DNA of 37,596 bases from positions 1 to 37,596 of IMG/VR virus record IMGVR_UViG_3300043436_002559. One strand, given 5' to 3'. The notes under the pieces were generated by a model. It saw only the letters and a list, made by a program, of their open reading frames with translations. It did no database searches and was not told the DNA's origin. Shown piece by piece: positions 7,614 to 14,738 of the stretch. The position numbers and the translations under genes are program-made. The DNA comes from a virus. Position 1 is the first letter of the stretch, and the number at the start of each line of letters is the position of its first letter.

Positions 7614-8303
7614 TTAATTGATATTTTGTATTGTTTTCAATATCTGTTCATCTGTTTTAATCATTCCCATTTCAATAGCATTTGTAATAAATTGCTCAAT
7701 CTTTGTAATTTTTTTGAGTTCCTGAGCCGTTGCAAGATTTCTCATTCCAGATAAGTGAGTTCCAAAAACCTTTTTATTTATTGCAATTGAATATTTTGGA
7801 TATTCTGGATTAGGAATAATACTTTTGATTGCGTTGTTCATTGGTTTAAATTCCGTTCCTGCTTCTATTCTGTCAAAAATCAAACTATCTGTTAGCCAAA
7901 TTATAACCTTTGCATAAATCATAGGGTTTAATTCCATTGCAAGTAAAACCCAAATATAAGGATTTGCCATTACTTGTTTTGTTTGACGAGCCCCAGTTGT
8001 TTTGTAAACTCCAAGTCCTTTTAAAACTTTTGCAATTCCCTCTTTTTCGACCATTTCTATAAATCCAAGAATACTTGTTTTTATAAGTCCTTGTTCTTGA
8101 AGTAAATAAAAAACTCTTTCTTTAAAATCTTGTGTTTGCATTAAAACATCAATTCTTCTTTCGCTCCATCCATATTGCCATCGTGCTGTTTCGTACGCTT
8201 TTTGCAAGTCTGAAACTGATAAAAAACCAGTCTTTGTTTCTTGTTTAATAGTAATTCCAAATAATTCTCTGTCTTTACTTTCAAGTACTACATTTGTTTT
8301 CAT
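7614..8303 (-). CDS. KilA-N-like DNA-binding protein
   Basis: 229 residues. Residues ~28-140 fit the KilA-N fold: VSDLQKAYETARWQYGW, then GLGVYKTTGARQ, then NPYIWVLLAMELNPMIYAKV followed by IIWLTDSLI, the typical tail of the domain. The C-terminal ~80 residues form a second region ending in helices. KilA-N proteins in phages bind DNA and often act as antirepressors or host-takeover factors. The gene has its own promoter (TATATTTG at 8338-8331), is AT-rich and sits at the start of the packaging operon, so it may be a later acquisition. The specific role is not evident. Confidence 0.65.
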   Translation of the reverse strand: MKTNVVLESKDRELFGITIKQETKTGFLSVSDLQKAYETARWQYGWSERRIDVLMQTQDFKERVFYLLQEQGLIKTSILGFIEMVEKEGIAKVLKGLGVYKTTGARQTKQVMANPYIWVLLAMELNPMIYAKVIIWLTDSLIFDRIEAGTEFKPMNNAIKSIIPNPEYPKYSIAINKKVFGTHLSGMRNLATAQELKKITKIEQFITNAIEMGMIKTDEQILKTIQNIN

Positions 8304-8330
8304 AGCTAATATTTTAAATTATTCAATTCA

Positions 8331-8338
8331 CAAATATA
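8331..8338 (-). promoter_or_regulatory. Promoter -7 box for the KilA-N-like gene
   Basis: Minus strand reads TATATTTG, matching the Bacteroidota -7 consensus TAnnTTTG, about 28 bases before the ATG at 8303. A clear TTTG -33 box is not seen at the usual spacing. The 66-base gap between genes here is otherwise A/T-rich. Confidence 0.5.
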
Positions 8339-8369
8339 ACACTATAATTTTATAATAAAAACTTTATAT

Positions 8370-8867
8370 TTATTTTATTGTAGCTTTTGGAAATTTCCTA
8401 TCTAATATCTCTTGTATTTCAATATGTGCCTTTTGTAGTTCGTCAGCATCTCCAAAACTTATTGTCATTGTAGATTTTTCTTTTTGCTCAGCTTGTTTTA
8501 TTTCATTATCTATATTTGGCACGTCAAGACCCCACTCTTCCAATTCCACAGCGTCCCACTCATTCGCGAGCATATCCCAGTCCCACTCGCCAGTGTTGGC
8601 ATTCAAACGTATATTAAGCTCCTTTTCGTCCTCCTCGCTAAGGTCAACAATTACGCACTCAATCTCCTTATAACCGAGTTTTTTTAACTCCCTGACCCTA
8701 AAGTGACCACCTACAATATAGCCCGTTTGCTTATTGAAAATAATCGGCTCAACAACTCCAAACTTTTCAAGGCTCGCTTTCAGGTGCTTTTCCTGCTTTG
8801 CCGTGCTTTGTCTGGGATTATATGGTGCTGGCGTTAATTCAGATAATTTCTTTTTCTCTATTATCAT
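8370..8867 (-). CDS. ParB/Srx-domain protein
   Basis: 165 residues. The N-terminal domain has the ParB/sulfiredoxin pattern: LSELTPAPYNPRQ, FGVVEPIIFNKQTGYIVGGH, FRVRELKKLGYKEIECVIVD. The tail is acidic and helical, without a HTH of the chromosomal ParB type, so this is the short phage form that often lies next to methyltransferases or terminases rather than a partition protein. ParB-fold proteins bind CTP or act on DNA; activity here is unproven. ATG overlaps the stop of the endolysin-like gene (ATGA), indicating one operon. Confidence 0.85.
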   Translation of the reverse strand: MIIEKKKLSELTPAPYNPRQSTAKQEKHLKASLEKFGVVEPIIFNKQTGYIVGGHFRVRELKKLGYKEIECVIVDLSEEDEKELNIRLNANTGEWDWDMLANEWDAVELEEWGLDVPNIDNEIKQAEQKEKSTMTISFGDADELQKAHIEIQEILDRKFPKATIK

Positions 8868-9490
8868 AACTCAATCAAAGTAAAATTTATCAATTGATTA
8901 GCTGAAAAAATCTTTATTGCTTCGAACCAACGTGCATCTGGCACCACCATACAACCTGCGCTCCAGTTATCGACAAAAGACCCGACTCCGCCACGGTGGA
9001 AGTTTATGCCATACCAGCCTTTAGTTTTGGTTGTCTTGTCGAGCTTTCTGTCTTTGTTTCCATCCCGATAAATCTCAATTGCTCCCGATTGGAAAAAGTA
9101 AGGAGCGCCCAGCCATAAGGAAGACCACGTGCCCGACGTTACAAACTTATGACTTCCGATAACTTGCTGCTCGCAGGCAACTGCTGCACCAGTTATGCCA
9201 CCAACTGTCAAAGGATTAAAAATATAAAAATCGCCTGGAGTAGTTGAGCAGGGCAATATCATATCAGCAACCCGATTATTAAATCTCACTACATAGTCCG
9301 CAAATTTGTTGTCGAAGCTTTGGTCTGTTCTAATCCAGACTAAGTCATTAACTGGCTTCACCCAGCCTCTGATATTCATTTCGGCATCAATCCAAGCCTT
9401 TGCCCCGCCTAATGTAAGCGGTCCGACTATTCCGTCAATGGCTCCAGTGTAATAGCCTCTGTCTTTTAAAATCTGTTGGAAGTTCTTCAC
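8864..9490 (-). CDS. Endolysin-like: peptidoglycan-binding plus L,D-peptidase-like domain
   Basis: 208 residues from a GTG start (9488-9490); the next Met is residue 38, inside the binding domain, so GTG is preferred. Residues 1-35 form a PG_binding_1 repeat (LKDRGYYTGAIDGIVGPLT). The C-terminal domain ends with GINFHRG (His ~165) and NWSAGCMVV (Ser ~177, Cys ~180), resembling the His...S-x-GC site of YkuD-type L,D-transpeptidases. This points to a cell-wall enzyme used in lysis. No signal peptide is visible, so release would need a holin or other exporter. It starts the short operon with the ParB-domain gene and is divergent from the plus-strand gene. Confidence 0.75.
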   Translation of the reverse strand: MKNFQQILKDRGYYTGAIDGIVGPLTLGGAKAWIDAEMNIRGWVKPVNDLVWIRTDQSFDNKFADYVVRFNNRVADMILPCSTTPGDFYIFNPLTVGGITGAAVACEQQVIGSHKFVTSGTWSSLWLGAPYFFQSGAIEIYRDGNKDRKLDKTTKTKGWYGINFHRGGVGSFVDNWSAGCMVVPDARWFEAIKIFSANQLINFTLIEL

Positions 9491-9509
9491 AATCTTTTGT
9501 AATTTTATA

Positions 9510-9536
9510 CAAATATAAAAGTATTTTGTATTTTTG
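9510..9536. promoter_or_regulatory. Divergent overlapping promoter boxes
   Basis: Minus strand has TATATTTG at 9517-9510, about 20 bases before the GTG of the endolysin-like gene. Plus strand has TATTTTTG at 9529-9536, about 25 bases before the ATG at 9562. The two boxes lie 11 bases apart back to back in a 71-base gap, so the two directions may compete or be co-regulated. Clear -33 boxes are not obvious. Confidence 0.5.
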
Positions 9537-9561
9537 TGCTATTAACCTAAAAAATATTTAT

Positions 9562-9894
9562 ATGTCTTCATTAAAAACCTGCGTCGTTATTTCGGCTGAG
9601 CTAATTTCTGAAATTGGAAAAATCCTACAAGATAAAAAAGTTTTATTCGCTGAGGTTGTCGGTCTGGTTCCTGAGCTTATGAAATTGCCTAAATTTGTCA
9701 CTAATATAGACGAGGCTATTGCAGAGCTTAAGGCTGGCATTTCGCCTCAATACAGCGAGGAAATTAAGCTGGCAGTGGCTGAAAAGTTAGATCTACCCAA
9801 TGACAAAGCAGAGCTAATTGTCGAGCAGTGCATTAACTGGCTTATCGTGACTTCTTCCGTTGTGTTTCAGGTTGTCAAAGTTTCAAAAAAATAG
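9562..9894 (+). CDS. Conserved phage protein of unknown function; only plus-strand gene
   Basis: 110 residues. The frame is open from a TTG at 9526, but ATG at 9562 is the better start because it follows an A/T-rich leader and gives a normal N-terminus (MSSLKTCVVISAELI). Its shape, a helix rich in Ile/Val, an alternating ELMKLPKF...NIDEAIAELK segment, then EKLDLPNDKAELIVEQCINW and a hydrophobic end, resembles small proteins seen in many Bacteroidota phages and genomes with a DLPND-type motif; function is unknown. It has its own promoter and terminator, so it forms a monocistronic unit opposite to the rest of the genome. Confidence 0.8.
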   Translation: MSSLKTCVVISAELISEIGKILQDKKVLFAEVVGLVPELMKLPKFVTNIDEAIAELKAGISPQYSEEIKLAVAEKLDLPNDKAELIVEQCINWLIVTSSVVFQVVKVSKK

Positions 9895-9940
9895 TGTTTA
9901 AATAGTTTGTTTGTTTGGTCTTTCTAAGTGATTAAATTGA

Positions 9941-9972
9941 AAAGCTCCGCAGTGATTGCAGAGCTTTTTTTT
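9941..9972 (+). terminator. Intrinsic terminator after the plus-strand gene
   Basis: AAAGCTCCGC and GCAGAGCTTT form a stem with one mismatch around the loop AGTGATT, followed by a run of eight T that reaches the stop codon of the convergent methyltransferase gene. On the minus strand the same hairpin is followed by TTTTC, so it may also act weakly in that direction. Confidence 0.8.
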
Positions 9973-11107
9973 ATAGACTAAGATTTTTCAATATTTTGTA
10001 AAGTACGTTAACTACTATACTATTTCCAGCTTGTTTGTATGCTTGACTATCTGAGCAAATCCAAGTAAAAGTATCGGGAAAATCCATAAGTCGGAAGCAC
10101 TCTCGAGGGGTTAATCGACGAATTTTGTAGTTATCTGCAATTAATCCCTCTTTTTGTGGATTAGGATTAGCTAATAAAGTATCAAAATAATCTTGATTTT
10201 TTATTATAAGTTCTTTGTCTTTAAAACTTCCTGTATCTAAACCAGTCTTTTTAAAATATTCTTTGCGCCTTTTCTTTTCTTCTTCTGATCGACCGAATGC
10301 AATAACCATTACACCTTGATTGCATTGTGATTTGATTTTTAAGTATTCTCCATCAGTAGGAATTTTTGAATAAGCAGTTAAAACACAATTAGCAGTATTT
10401 TTTAATTCTGCATCAGTAAATCCAATTCCACGCTCTGATTTTGTTATAGTACCTATTCGCTCTTCACTCAAAAAATACTTTTCATCAACTTCGCTTTCTA
10501 ATACATCTTTCAACCGCTTTGTCAAATACTCCTCAGCCGGGAAGCTGAAATTATTATCTTTTTCATCTCGAATACCAATTAAAAAAACACGTTCTCGATT
10601 TTGTGGTACTCCGTGGTGCTTTGCGTTTAATACTTTCCAATATAAGTGGTATGGAACTGAATCGGCATAAGGAAATAAAACAGGCGCACCGTTAACAGAT
10701 TTGCCGCCTAAAAAATTAACCCATTCAGAAAAAGTTCTACCGCCATCATCTGATAATAAACCTTTGACATTTTCAAAGATAAAAAAACGAGGTTGGTTTT
10801 CCTGGATAAACTCCAAACTATTAAAAAACAAAATACCTCTTTTGTCCTCTTTGCCCAATCTTTTCCCTGCAAGACTAAACGCTTGACAAGGCGGAGAAGT
10901 CATATAAATGTCCAAGGATTCAGATGGTATTTCACGCTCATAAACATTTGTTGGATAATATTCTGGCTCTCCATAATTATGGACAAATGTTTGCCGAGCA
11001 TATTTGTCCATATCGCAGGCAAATATTTCCTTGTATTCAATGCCGAGCCTGTTCAGCGCTTGATTAAATGCACCTACTCCGCTAAAGTCTGATCCTACTT
11101 TTATCAT
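9971..11107 (-). CDS. DNA (cytosine-5)-methyltransferase
   Basis: 378 residues with the ordered C5-MTase motifs: SAM-binding FSGVGAFNQAL (motif I, ~8-18), catalytic Pro-Cys in SPPCQAFSLAGKR (Cys ~74), FENVKGL (motif VI, Glu ~112), PQNRERVFLIG (motif VIII), a target-recognition region with little similarity to anything I can name, and RRLTPRECFRLMDFP plus QAGNSIVV (motifs IX-X). It methylates cytosines in phage and possibly host DNA, most likely to block host restriction. No restriction gene is adjacent, so it is an orphan. Both ends are bordered by hairpins with T runs pointing along the plus strand. Confidence 0.95.
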   Translation of the reverse strand: MIKVGSDFSGVGAFNQALNRLGIEYKEIFACDMDKYARQTFVHNYGEPEYYPTNVYEREIPSESLDIYMTSPPCQAFSLAGKRLGKEDKRGILFFNSLEFIQENQPRFFIFENVKGLLSDDGGRTFSEWVNFLGGKSVNGAPVLFPYADSVPYHLYWKVLNAKHHGVPQNRERVFLIGIRDEKDNNFSFPAEEYLTKRLKDVLESEVDEKYFLSEERIGTITKSERGIGFTDAELKNTANCVLTAYSKIPTDGEYLKIKSQCNQGVMVIAFGRSEEEKKRRKEYFKKTGLDTGSFKDKELIIKNQDYFDTLLANPNPQKEGLIADNYKIRRLTPRECFRLMDFPDTFTWICSDSQAYKQAGNSIVVNVLYKILKNLSL

Positions 11108-11121
11108 TTTATTATAAATTT

Positions 11122-11150
11122 AAGCCCCACAAAATGCAGGGCTTTTTTTT
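11122..11150 (+). terminator. Hairpin with T run in plus direction before the methyltransferase
   Basis: AAGCCC (11122-11127) pairs with GGGCTT (11139-11144) around an 11-base loop, followed by eight T on the plus strand. In the minus direction the hairpin precedes only TTAAATTTAT, and it falls in the gap between the Gp157-like gene and the methyltransferase start. It therefore points against the known transcription of this region. Confidence 0.6.
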
Positions 11151-11628
11151 ATCGAATATTGAGCGAGTAATTTTCTACAATCAAAGCTCCTTGCACTTCC
11201 TGACCGCTCTCGAGTGCTTCCTTAATAGCTGTCTTGTTTGGCTCTGTCTTAATGCGCAAAAATTCAGCTCCTAACAAACTTTCATCCGTGATGCTTACTG
11301 ACTTACTTTTGCGGCTCGATATTGTCACAAATGCCGTTTTAATTTGACCGTGAGCAACAACTGACTCGAGTAGTCTGTCGGCTAATTTGTCGGCTGAGTT
11401 TTCGTAGCGTTTCGCCAGATCCTGCAAACGCTTTGCTTCCGCCTTGATCATCTCTGACTGAGACTTTAATTGCTTAATGACATAGACATAGCCCTCGCCC
11501 TTAGTAAGTCGCTCAGACTCGGAAATTTCGAGTGCTGCTTCCAGCTCTGGAGTCATCTCGCCTCCGTTGTTTTCAATTTGGCTGTATACTTCGTAAAGTT
11601 CAGCGTCGATGTTAAATAGGTTTTTCAT
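11149..11628 (-). CDS. Siphovirus Gp157-like protein
   Basis: 159 residues from the ATG at 11628. The frame is open upstream to 11745, but that extension overlaps the 63-aa gene and lacks the family; the ATG at 11628 gives MKNLFNIDAELYEVYSQIEN, follows the AAACCTTAT leader and starts the Gp157 family pattern. Further on: TPELEAALEI, a helix ending YVYVIKQLKSQSEMIKAEAK, and the C-terminal RKSKSVSITDE...EFLRIKTEPNKTAIKEALE typical of Gp157. In Streptococcus phages this family has been linked to phage resistance; its molecular role is unclear. It is usually found with recombination and SSB genes. Confidence 0.85.
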   Translation of the reverse strand: MKNLFNIDAELYEVYSQIENNGGEMTPELEAALEISESERLTKGEGYVYVIKQLKSQSEMIKAEAKRLQDLAKRYENSADKLADRLLESVVAHGQIKTAFVTISSRKSKSVSITDESLLGAEFLRIKTEPNKTAIKEALESGQEVQGALIVENYSLNIR

Positions 11629-11668
11629 AAAATAAGGTTTTAAAAATTTAAAAAAATATTGAGGTTTG

Positions 11669-11685
11669 TCGGATGCCTCTCCCCG
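11669..11685 (-). promoter_or_regulatory. Intercistronic CGGGGAG...GCATCCG element before Gp157-like gene
   Basis: Minus strand reads CGGGGAGAGGCATCCGA, about 8 bases after the stop of the 63-aa gene. The ends CGG and CCG can pair. The nearly identical CGGGGAGCAGCATCCGA occurs before the ERF gene at 16862-16846, also just after the stop of a small first gene, and both are followed by an A/T tract and AAACCTTAT before the ATG. Confidence 0.6.
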
Positions 11686-11692
11686 TTGTTTT

Positions 11693-11884
11693 TTATACAA
11701 ATATTCCTGCATCCCAAAGTGAGCGCAAAAAATTGTGATGCTCATTGATTACTTTATTTAAAGCATTATTTCTTTTAATCCAAAAACCGTATGGAGCTTT
11801 TTCAGAGTTAACATCGATTTTTTCCAATTTTGAAATAGCTTTTTCCATTGCTTCAAGTTTTTTAACTGCTTCGATAGTTGTCAT
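11693..11884 (-). CDS. Unknown small protein, first gene of operon, 63 aa
   Basis: ATG at 11884, 51 bases downstream of the -7 box of the promoter cassette. The product is helical and Lys-rich (MTTIEAVKKLEAMEKAI, then WIKRNNALNKVINEHHNFL). No known family. The same arrangement (promoter cassette, small first gene, hairpin, second gene) is present at 17.2 kb and 28.2 kb, where the first genes encode unrelated proteins of 99 and 73 aa. A role as an early host-takeover peptide or as a leader gene is possible but unsupported. Confidence 0.7.
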   Translation of the reverse strand: MTTIEAVKKLEAMEKAISKLEKIDVNSEKAPYGFWIKRNNALNKVINEHHNFLRSLWDAGIFV

Positions 11885-11928
11885 AATAAAAGGTTTTTTG
11901 TGTGATTGTTAATTGCTTTCTGAATAAC

Positions 11929-11950
11929 TTGATACAAAGATAGAACTACT
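11929..11950 (-). promoter_or_regulatory. Promoter cassette, copy 3 (Gp157/methyltransferase operon)
   Basis: Minus strand carries AGTAGTTCTATCTTTG then TATCAA. The -7 box TATCTTTG is at 11942-11935. About 30 bases upstream a TTGnnAAAA element is shared with copies 1 and 2, and the distance to the first ATG (about 51 bases) is also kept. The 125-base gap 11885-12009 holds nothing else I can identify. Confidence 0.75.
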
Positions 11951-12009
11951 TTTTATATTTTTACTCTTTTACCAAAAATATTTTTCGAAAATGTGATTTT
12001 TTTTTCTGT

Positions 12010-12528
12010 TTAGGTCTTTTTTCGTGCTTTTTCCGCACTTTTTGCCTTAAAATACTCAAATTTTGCCCTTAATGCCAGTTTAAAAGCGTCCCTTTTGTCC
12101 TGCTCAGATTTCAGACCTTTGTAATTAAGCAGCTCAATACCGTGATTTCTGGCTTCCGACTTCGTGATCAGATCGCTCCACTTCATACCCTTATCAGCTG
12201 GGCTGACTGAATAAACACCAATGCTGAGCCTATACTTTGCATAATCGACCGACATTTGACTAACTGCCTGATTTTTTCCCACGTCCCGACTGATTTTCTC
12301 CCTGCCAGCGGTGGAGCGCACTTTCGGGCTTATAAAGGTGTGATTTGTTTCGTTGCTGTTCTCAATACAGATAAAAGCCTCAATGTTATTGTCTGCAATT
12401 TTATCGATAAATTGGACAAAGTCAATAAAGGTTTTCATTTTCTGAAAGTCTGCGATATTGTCATTTATTACGCAAACGTAAAAACCGTTCTCCCTGAATG
12501 CAGGATCTACCCCGATATAAATAATCAT
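12010..12528 (-). CDS. RuvC-like Holliday junction resolvase
   Basis: 172 residues. The frame is open to 12567, but ATG at 12528 overlaps the stop of the 67-aa gene (ATGA) and gives MIIYIGVDPAFRENGFYV, the first strand of a RuvC-type RNase H fold with catalytic Asp8. The second acidic residue is Glu56 in FICIENSNE and the C-terminal acidic pair is in SEQDKRDAFKLAL (Asp144, Asp147). The protein probably cuts branched DNA made by ERF-mediated recombination before packaging. It ends in a Lys-rich tail. Last gene of the replication operon; no clear terminator follows. Confidence 0.8.
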   Translation of the reverse strand: MIIYIGVDPAFRENGFYVCVINDNIADFQKMKTFIDFVQFIDKIADNNIEAFICIENSNETNHTFISPKVRSTAGREKISRDVGKNQAVSQMSVDYAKYRLSIGVYSVSPADKGMKWSDLITKSEARNHGIELLNYKGLKSEQDKRDAFKLALRAKFEYFKAKSAEKARKKT

Positions 12529-12728
12529 TGCTCGCTGGCTTTGACTTCTTCCAAAAATTGCTCCCACGTTTTGCCCTTCATTTTTTTAACCCAATCTTTG
12601 CGGATAAAGGCATCTCGGACTGGATGGTAAATGTATTGCACACCCTCCAGGTTTATGCCTCCAAAGTGACTACCGATTGCGATATAAGGTTGTTTCGAGC
12701 CTTCCAGAATAACAATTGCTTTTATCAT
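12525..12728 (-). CDS. Unknown small protein, 67 aa
   Basis: ATG overlaps the stop of the lipoprotein gene upstream, and its own stop overlaps the resolvase ATG. Sequence: MIKAIVILEGSKQPYIAIGS, then EGVQYIYHPVRDAFIRKDWV and an acidic end. No recognisable family, no signal or membrane segment. It is likely translated by coupling within the replication operon. Confidence 0.72.
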   Translation of the reverse strand: MIKAIVILEGSKQPYIAIGSHFGGINLEGVQYIYHPVRDAFIRKDWVKKMKGKTWEQFLEEVKASEQ

Positions 12729-13186
12729 AGCTTTTTATATTTGTTTAGGTAGTTTAAAGTTGCATTTGATTTATACCCCTCTGAGCCTCCGCACCACATT
12801 CGAGCGAGTTCTTCATACGTCGGGTATCGTCCGTGCTTTTGTGCAAAGATATGGCAGAAAATGCCCATTGTAGCCCAGAAAACGTGCTTTGATTTTTCAG
12901 GGTTAAACATATCATTATGAGAGTAACCGAGTAGATCTGTCATTCCTGAGCCTTTGACGCAAATATTATAAATCTGGTAGCGTCCGAAGCCGTGACCGTT
13001 TGCCTCAATTACGCTATCTGTATTATTGGACTCAATTTGTCCAATTTTGCGTATAAACTCGCTGTCGCAGGTGTCTCGATAAACTATCCGCTCAATAACT
13101 TTGACTTGTACCTCTGGCTTTTGCTTTGTCTGGATGCAGCCGAAAAGACAGACCGCTAATATTGTAAATCCGATTAGTTGTTTCAT
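12725..13186 (-). CDS. Lipoprotein with lytic transglycosylase-like (SLT) domain
   Basis: 153 residues. Signal peptide with lipobox LFGC (Cys17), so the mature protein should be lipidated in the inner or outer membrane. The domain after it has the SLT pattern: IGQIESNNTDS with catalytic Glu52, GHGFGRYQIYN, and a C-terminal RMWCGGSEGY...NYLNKY. Such enzymes cut the glycan strands of peptidoglycan. Expression with replication genes rather than with the lysis genes suggests it is not the main endolysin; superinfection exclusion or wall remodelling are possible. The ATG overlaps the stop of the 39-aa gene. Confidence 0.78.
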   Translation of the reverse strand: MKQLIGFTILAVCLFGCIQTKQKPEVQVKVIERIVYRDTCDSEFIRKIGQIESNNTDSVIEANGHGFGRYQIYNICVKGSGMTDLLGYSHNDMFNPEKSKHVFWATMGIFCHIFAQKHGRYPTYEELARMWCGGSEGYKSNATLNYLNKYKKL

Positions 13187-13305
13187 TAGATTTGAATGTT
13201 ATATTTTTTAAAGTATTTTAGAATGTCCTCTGGCGAAATATAGATGTTTCCTTTTGTAAAGCCTCCAGTATAAATAAATTTTAGCTTGTTGCTTCGTTTT
13301 GGCAT
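13186..13305 (-). CDS. Unknown mini-protein, 39 aa
   Basis: ATG at 13305; stop TAA at 13186-13188 overlaps the ATG of the lipoprotein gene (TAATG). The product starts MPKRSNKLKFIYTGGFTKGN and ends in a helix (EDILKYFKKYNIQI). It fills the gap of about 120 bases that would otherwise be empty, and its codon use looks coding. Basic and small, it could bind nucleic acid; no family is known to me. Confidence 0.55.
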   Translation of the reverse strand: MPKRSNKLKFIYTGGFTKGNIYISPEDILKYFKKYNIQI

Positions 13306-13306
13306 A

Positions 13307-13522
13307 TCAGTAAATTTGAATATTGTACTCAATAGCTCTTTGAGTCAAAAATTTTATTGTTTCCGCTGCTGTCGGTTCGCCAGTTATTTCGAGCCTGAGC
13401 AGAAAAAAAAGATCGTGCAGGTTCTGGACAGTTAGATCTTTAATAAACTTGCCAGCGTGCAAATTATGCTCATAAAGTTGGTCGTTTGTGAGCCCAGTCA
13501 GGTTATAAATATTTGCGATCAT
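13307..13522 (-). CDS. Unknown small protein, 71 aa
   Basis: ATG overlaps the stop of the 112-aa gene upstream (ATGA). The product is helical (LTGLTNDQLYEHNLHAGKF, then LHDLFFLLRLEITGEPTAAE) and ends NIQIY, similar to the end of the next 39-aa protein (YNIQI), which may hint at a small local duplication. No known domain. Confidence 0.72.
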   Translation of the reverse strand: MIANIYNLTGLTNDQLYEHNLHAGKFIKDLTVQNLHDLFFLLRLEITGEPTAAETIKFLTQRAIEYNIQIY

Positions 13523-13857
13523 AATACTGCTCCGTTTTGTCGATTAACTGATTGAAAGACTAATTTTTTGACTTCCTGAGTAATCCACTCGTGCTGGTCT
13601 GGGTGCACCTGAGAAACCATTGCGACCAGCTCGACAATTAGCCCTACGCTGTCGAAGCTCTGATCATTCAAAAACTCTTTGTCCTCTTTCGAGTTTGGCA
13701 TCTGTTCCAGAAAGTTTTTTGCAGCGTTCCGCAGGTTTAAAAATCTCATCTTTTGCGCTTGTTTCATCTTTCCTGGCTCCAGTTCCGCAATCGAAAACAA
13801 AGTCAGGTTTAAAGATGTGACGAGCAGGTAAGCATTCATTGCTTTGTAGTTGTTCAT
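13519..13857 (-). CDS. Unknown helical protein, 112 aa
   Basis: ATG at 13857, seven bases from the stop of the DnaC-like gene. The protein is predicted mostly helical: a hydrophobic amphipathic start (AMNAYLLVTSLNLTLFSIAE), a basic middle (KMKQAQKMRFLNLRNAAKNF) and an acidic/hydrophobic end (VGLIVELVAMVSQVHPDQHE). No recognisable family. Position after a helicase loader suggests a role in replication. Confidence 0.75.
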   Translation of the reverse strand: MNNYKAMNAYLLVTSLNLTLFSIAELEPGKMKQAQKMRFLNLRNAAKNFLEQMPNSKEDKEFLNDQSFDSVGLIVELVAMVSQVHPDQHEWITQEVKKLVFQSVNRQNGAVL

Positions 13858-13863
13858 AGTGTT

Positions 13864-14736
13864 TTATTCTCTTTTTGATTGTCCGTTTAATTCAATAATA
13901 TTTAACATTTCCCTGAGCCTATCCACAACCCTGCGATCATATCTTTCTGCAAAAGTACCGAAGCCGAAGTTTTGCGAGAAGCCAAGATTAGTTGTAATAT
14001 GGAAAACTTTTCCGCTTTTTAAAAATCTTTCGTACAAAATATTAACAAGCTCAGTAAAAATACAAATTTTGTTACCGTAGTGGTTCGCCTTATCCTCAAA
14101 GCCTACATCGTCATAGCAGCAAGATCCACGAGTATATTCCGAAAGCACCTCGACACCGTGCTGTTGTACTGCTCGAGCAATTTCTTTCATATCGTGAACT
14201 TTAAATTTATTTGTGTTATCCTGAGTAAACTCGCTAAAAACTTGCATTGTGAGGCTTTTGCCAGTTCCAACGTCCCCAAATAGGCAAATTCCTTTTTTTA
14301 GGCTGTATTGGCTGTTTTCGTCTTTAATGAAGTAGTTTGTTAGGTTTCGATATATCTCTTTGTCCTTATCGCTCAACATTAGCTCCTTATCAATTCTTTC
14401 GAGCTTTGTCCTTAGTATCTTTGATATTTCCTTTCTGGCATCCTCAAAGCTCTTTTTTATGAATACTGGCTGAGTTGGTTTTGGCTTATCAGTTGTTTTG
14501 ACATACTCCAAATAATGTGCTTTTCTTTTTTCCTGCTCCTCTGTTAATTTATAACTATTCCTTTTGTCTTTAGCTTCCTGCAAAGTCTGGATTGTTTTTG
14601 CTCTTCCGCTCATAGCCTCAGCCAGTTGCTTTTGTAGCTCTTCGAAGTGGTTTTCTCTATCAGTCCATTGACCTTTTGCTTTTTGCTCCTCGACAAATTT
14701 CTCGTAAACTTTTTTGTTATAATCTTGATCATTCAT
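13864..14736 (-). CDS. DnaC/IstB-like helicase loader ATPase
   Basis: 290 residues. A charged N-terminal half (~1-125, partly coiled-coil) is followed by an AAA+ core with Walker A GDVGTGKS (~154-161), Walker B CCYDDVGFED, sensor-1 like HITTNLGFSQ and a terminal RYDRRVVDRLREM arginine-finger region. This is the DnaC/phage P pattern; it probably recruits the host replicative helicase to the phage origin. The ATG is three bases after the stop of the initiator-like gene, so the two are coupled. The longer N-terminus compared with E. coli DnaC may be the helicase- or initiator-binding part. Confidence 0.88.
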   Translation of the reverse strand: MNDQDYNKKVYEKFVEEQKAKGQWTDRENHFEELQKQLAEAMSGRAKTIQTLQEAKDKRNSYKLTEEQEKRKAHYLEYVKTTDKPKPTQPVFIKKSFEDARKEISKILRTKLERIDKELMLSDKDKEIYRNLTNYFIKDENSQYSLKKGICLFGDVGTGKSLTMQVFSEFTQDNTNKFKVHDMKEIARAVQQHGVEVLSEYTRGSCCYDDVGFEDKANHYGNKICIFTELVNILYERFLKSGKVFHITTNLGFSQNFGFGTFAERYDRRVVDRLREMLNIIELNGQSKRE

Positions 14737-14738
14737 AA

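Noticed and set aside
8370-8867. Partition (ParB) system
   Set aside because: Only the N-terminal ParB fold is present and there is no ParA partner or parS-like repeats.
9526-9561. TTG start for the plus-strand gene
   Set aside because: The TTG overlaps the promoter -7 box; the ATG at 9562 is better placed.
11693-11745. N-terminal extension of the Gp157-like gene to 11745
   Set aside because: It overlaps the 63-aa gene, lacks family similarity, and the ATG at 11628 has the AAACCTTAT leader and fits the family start.
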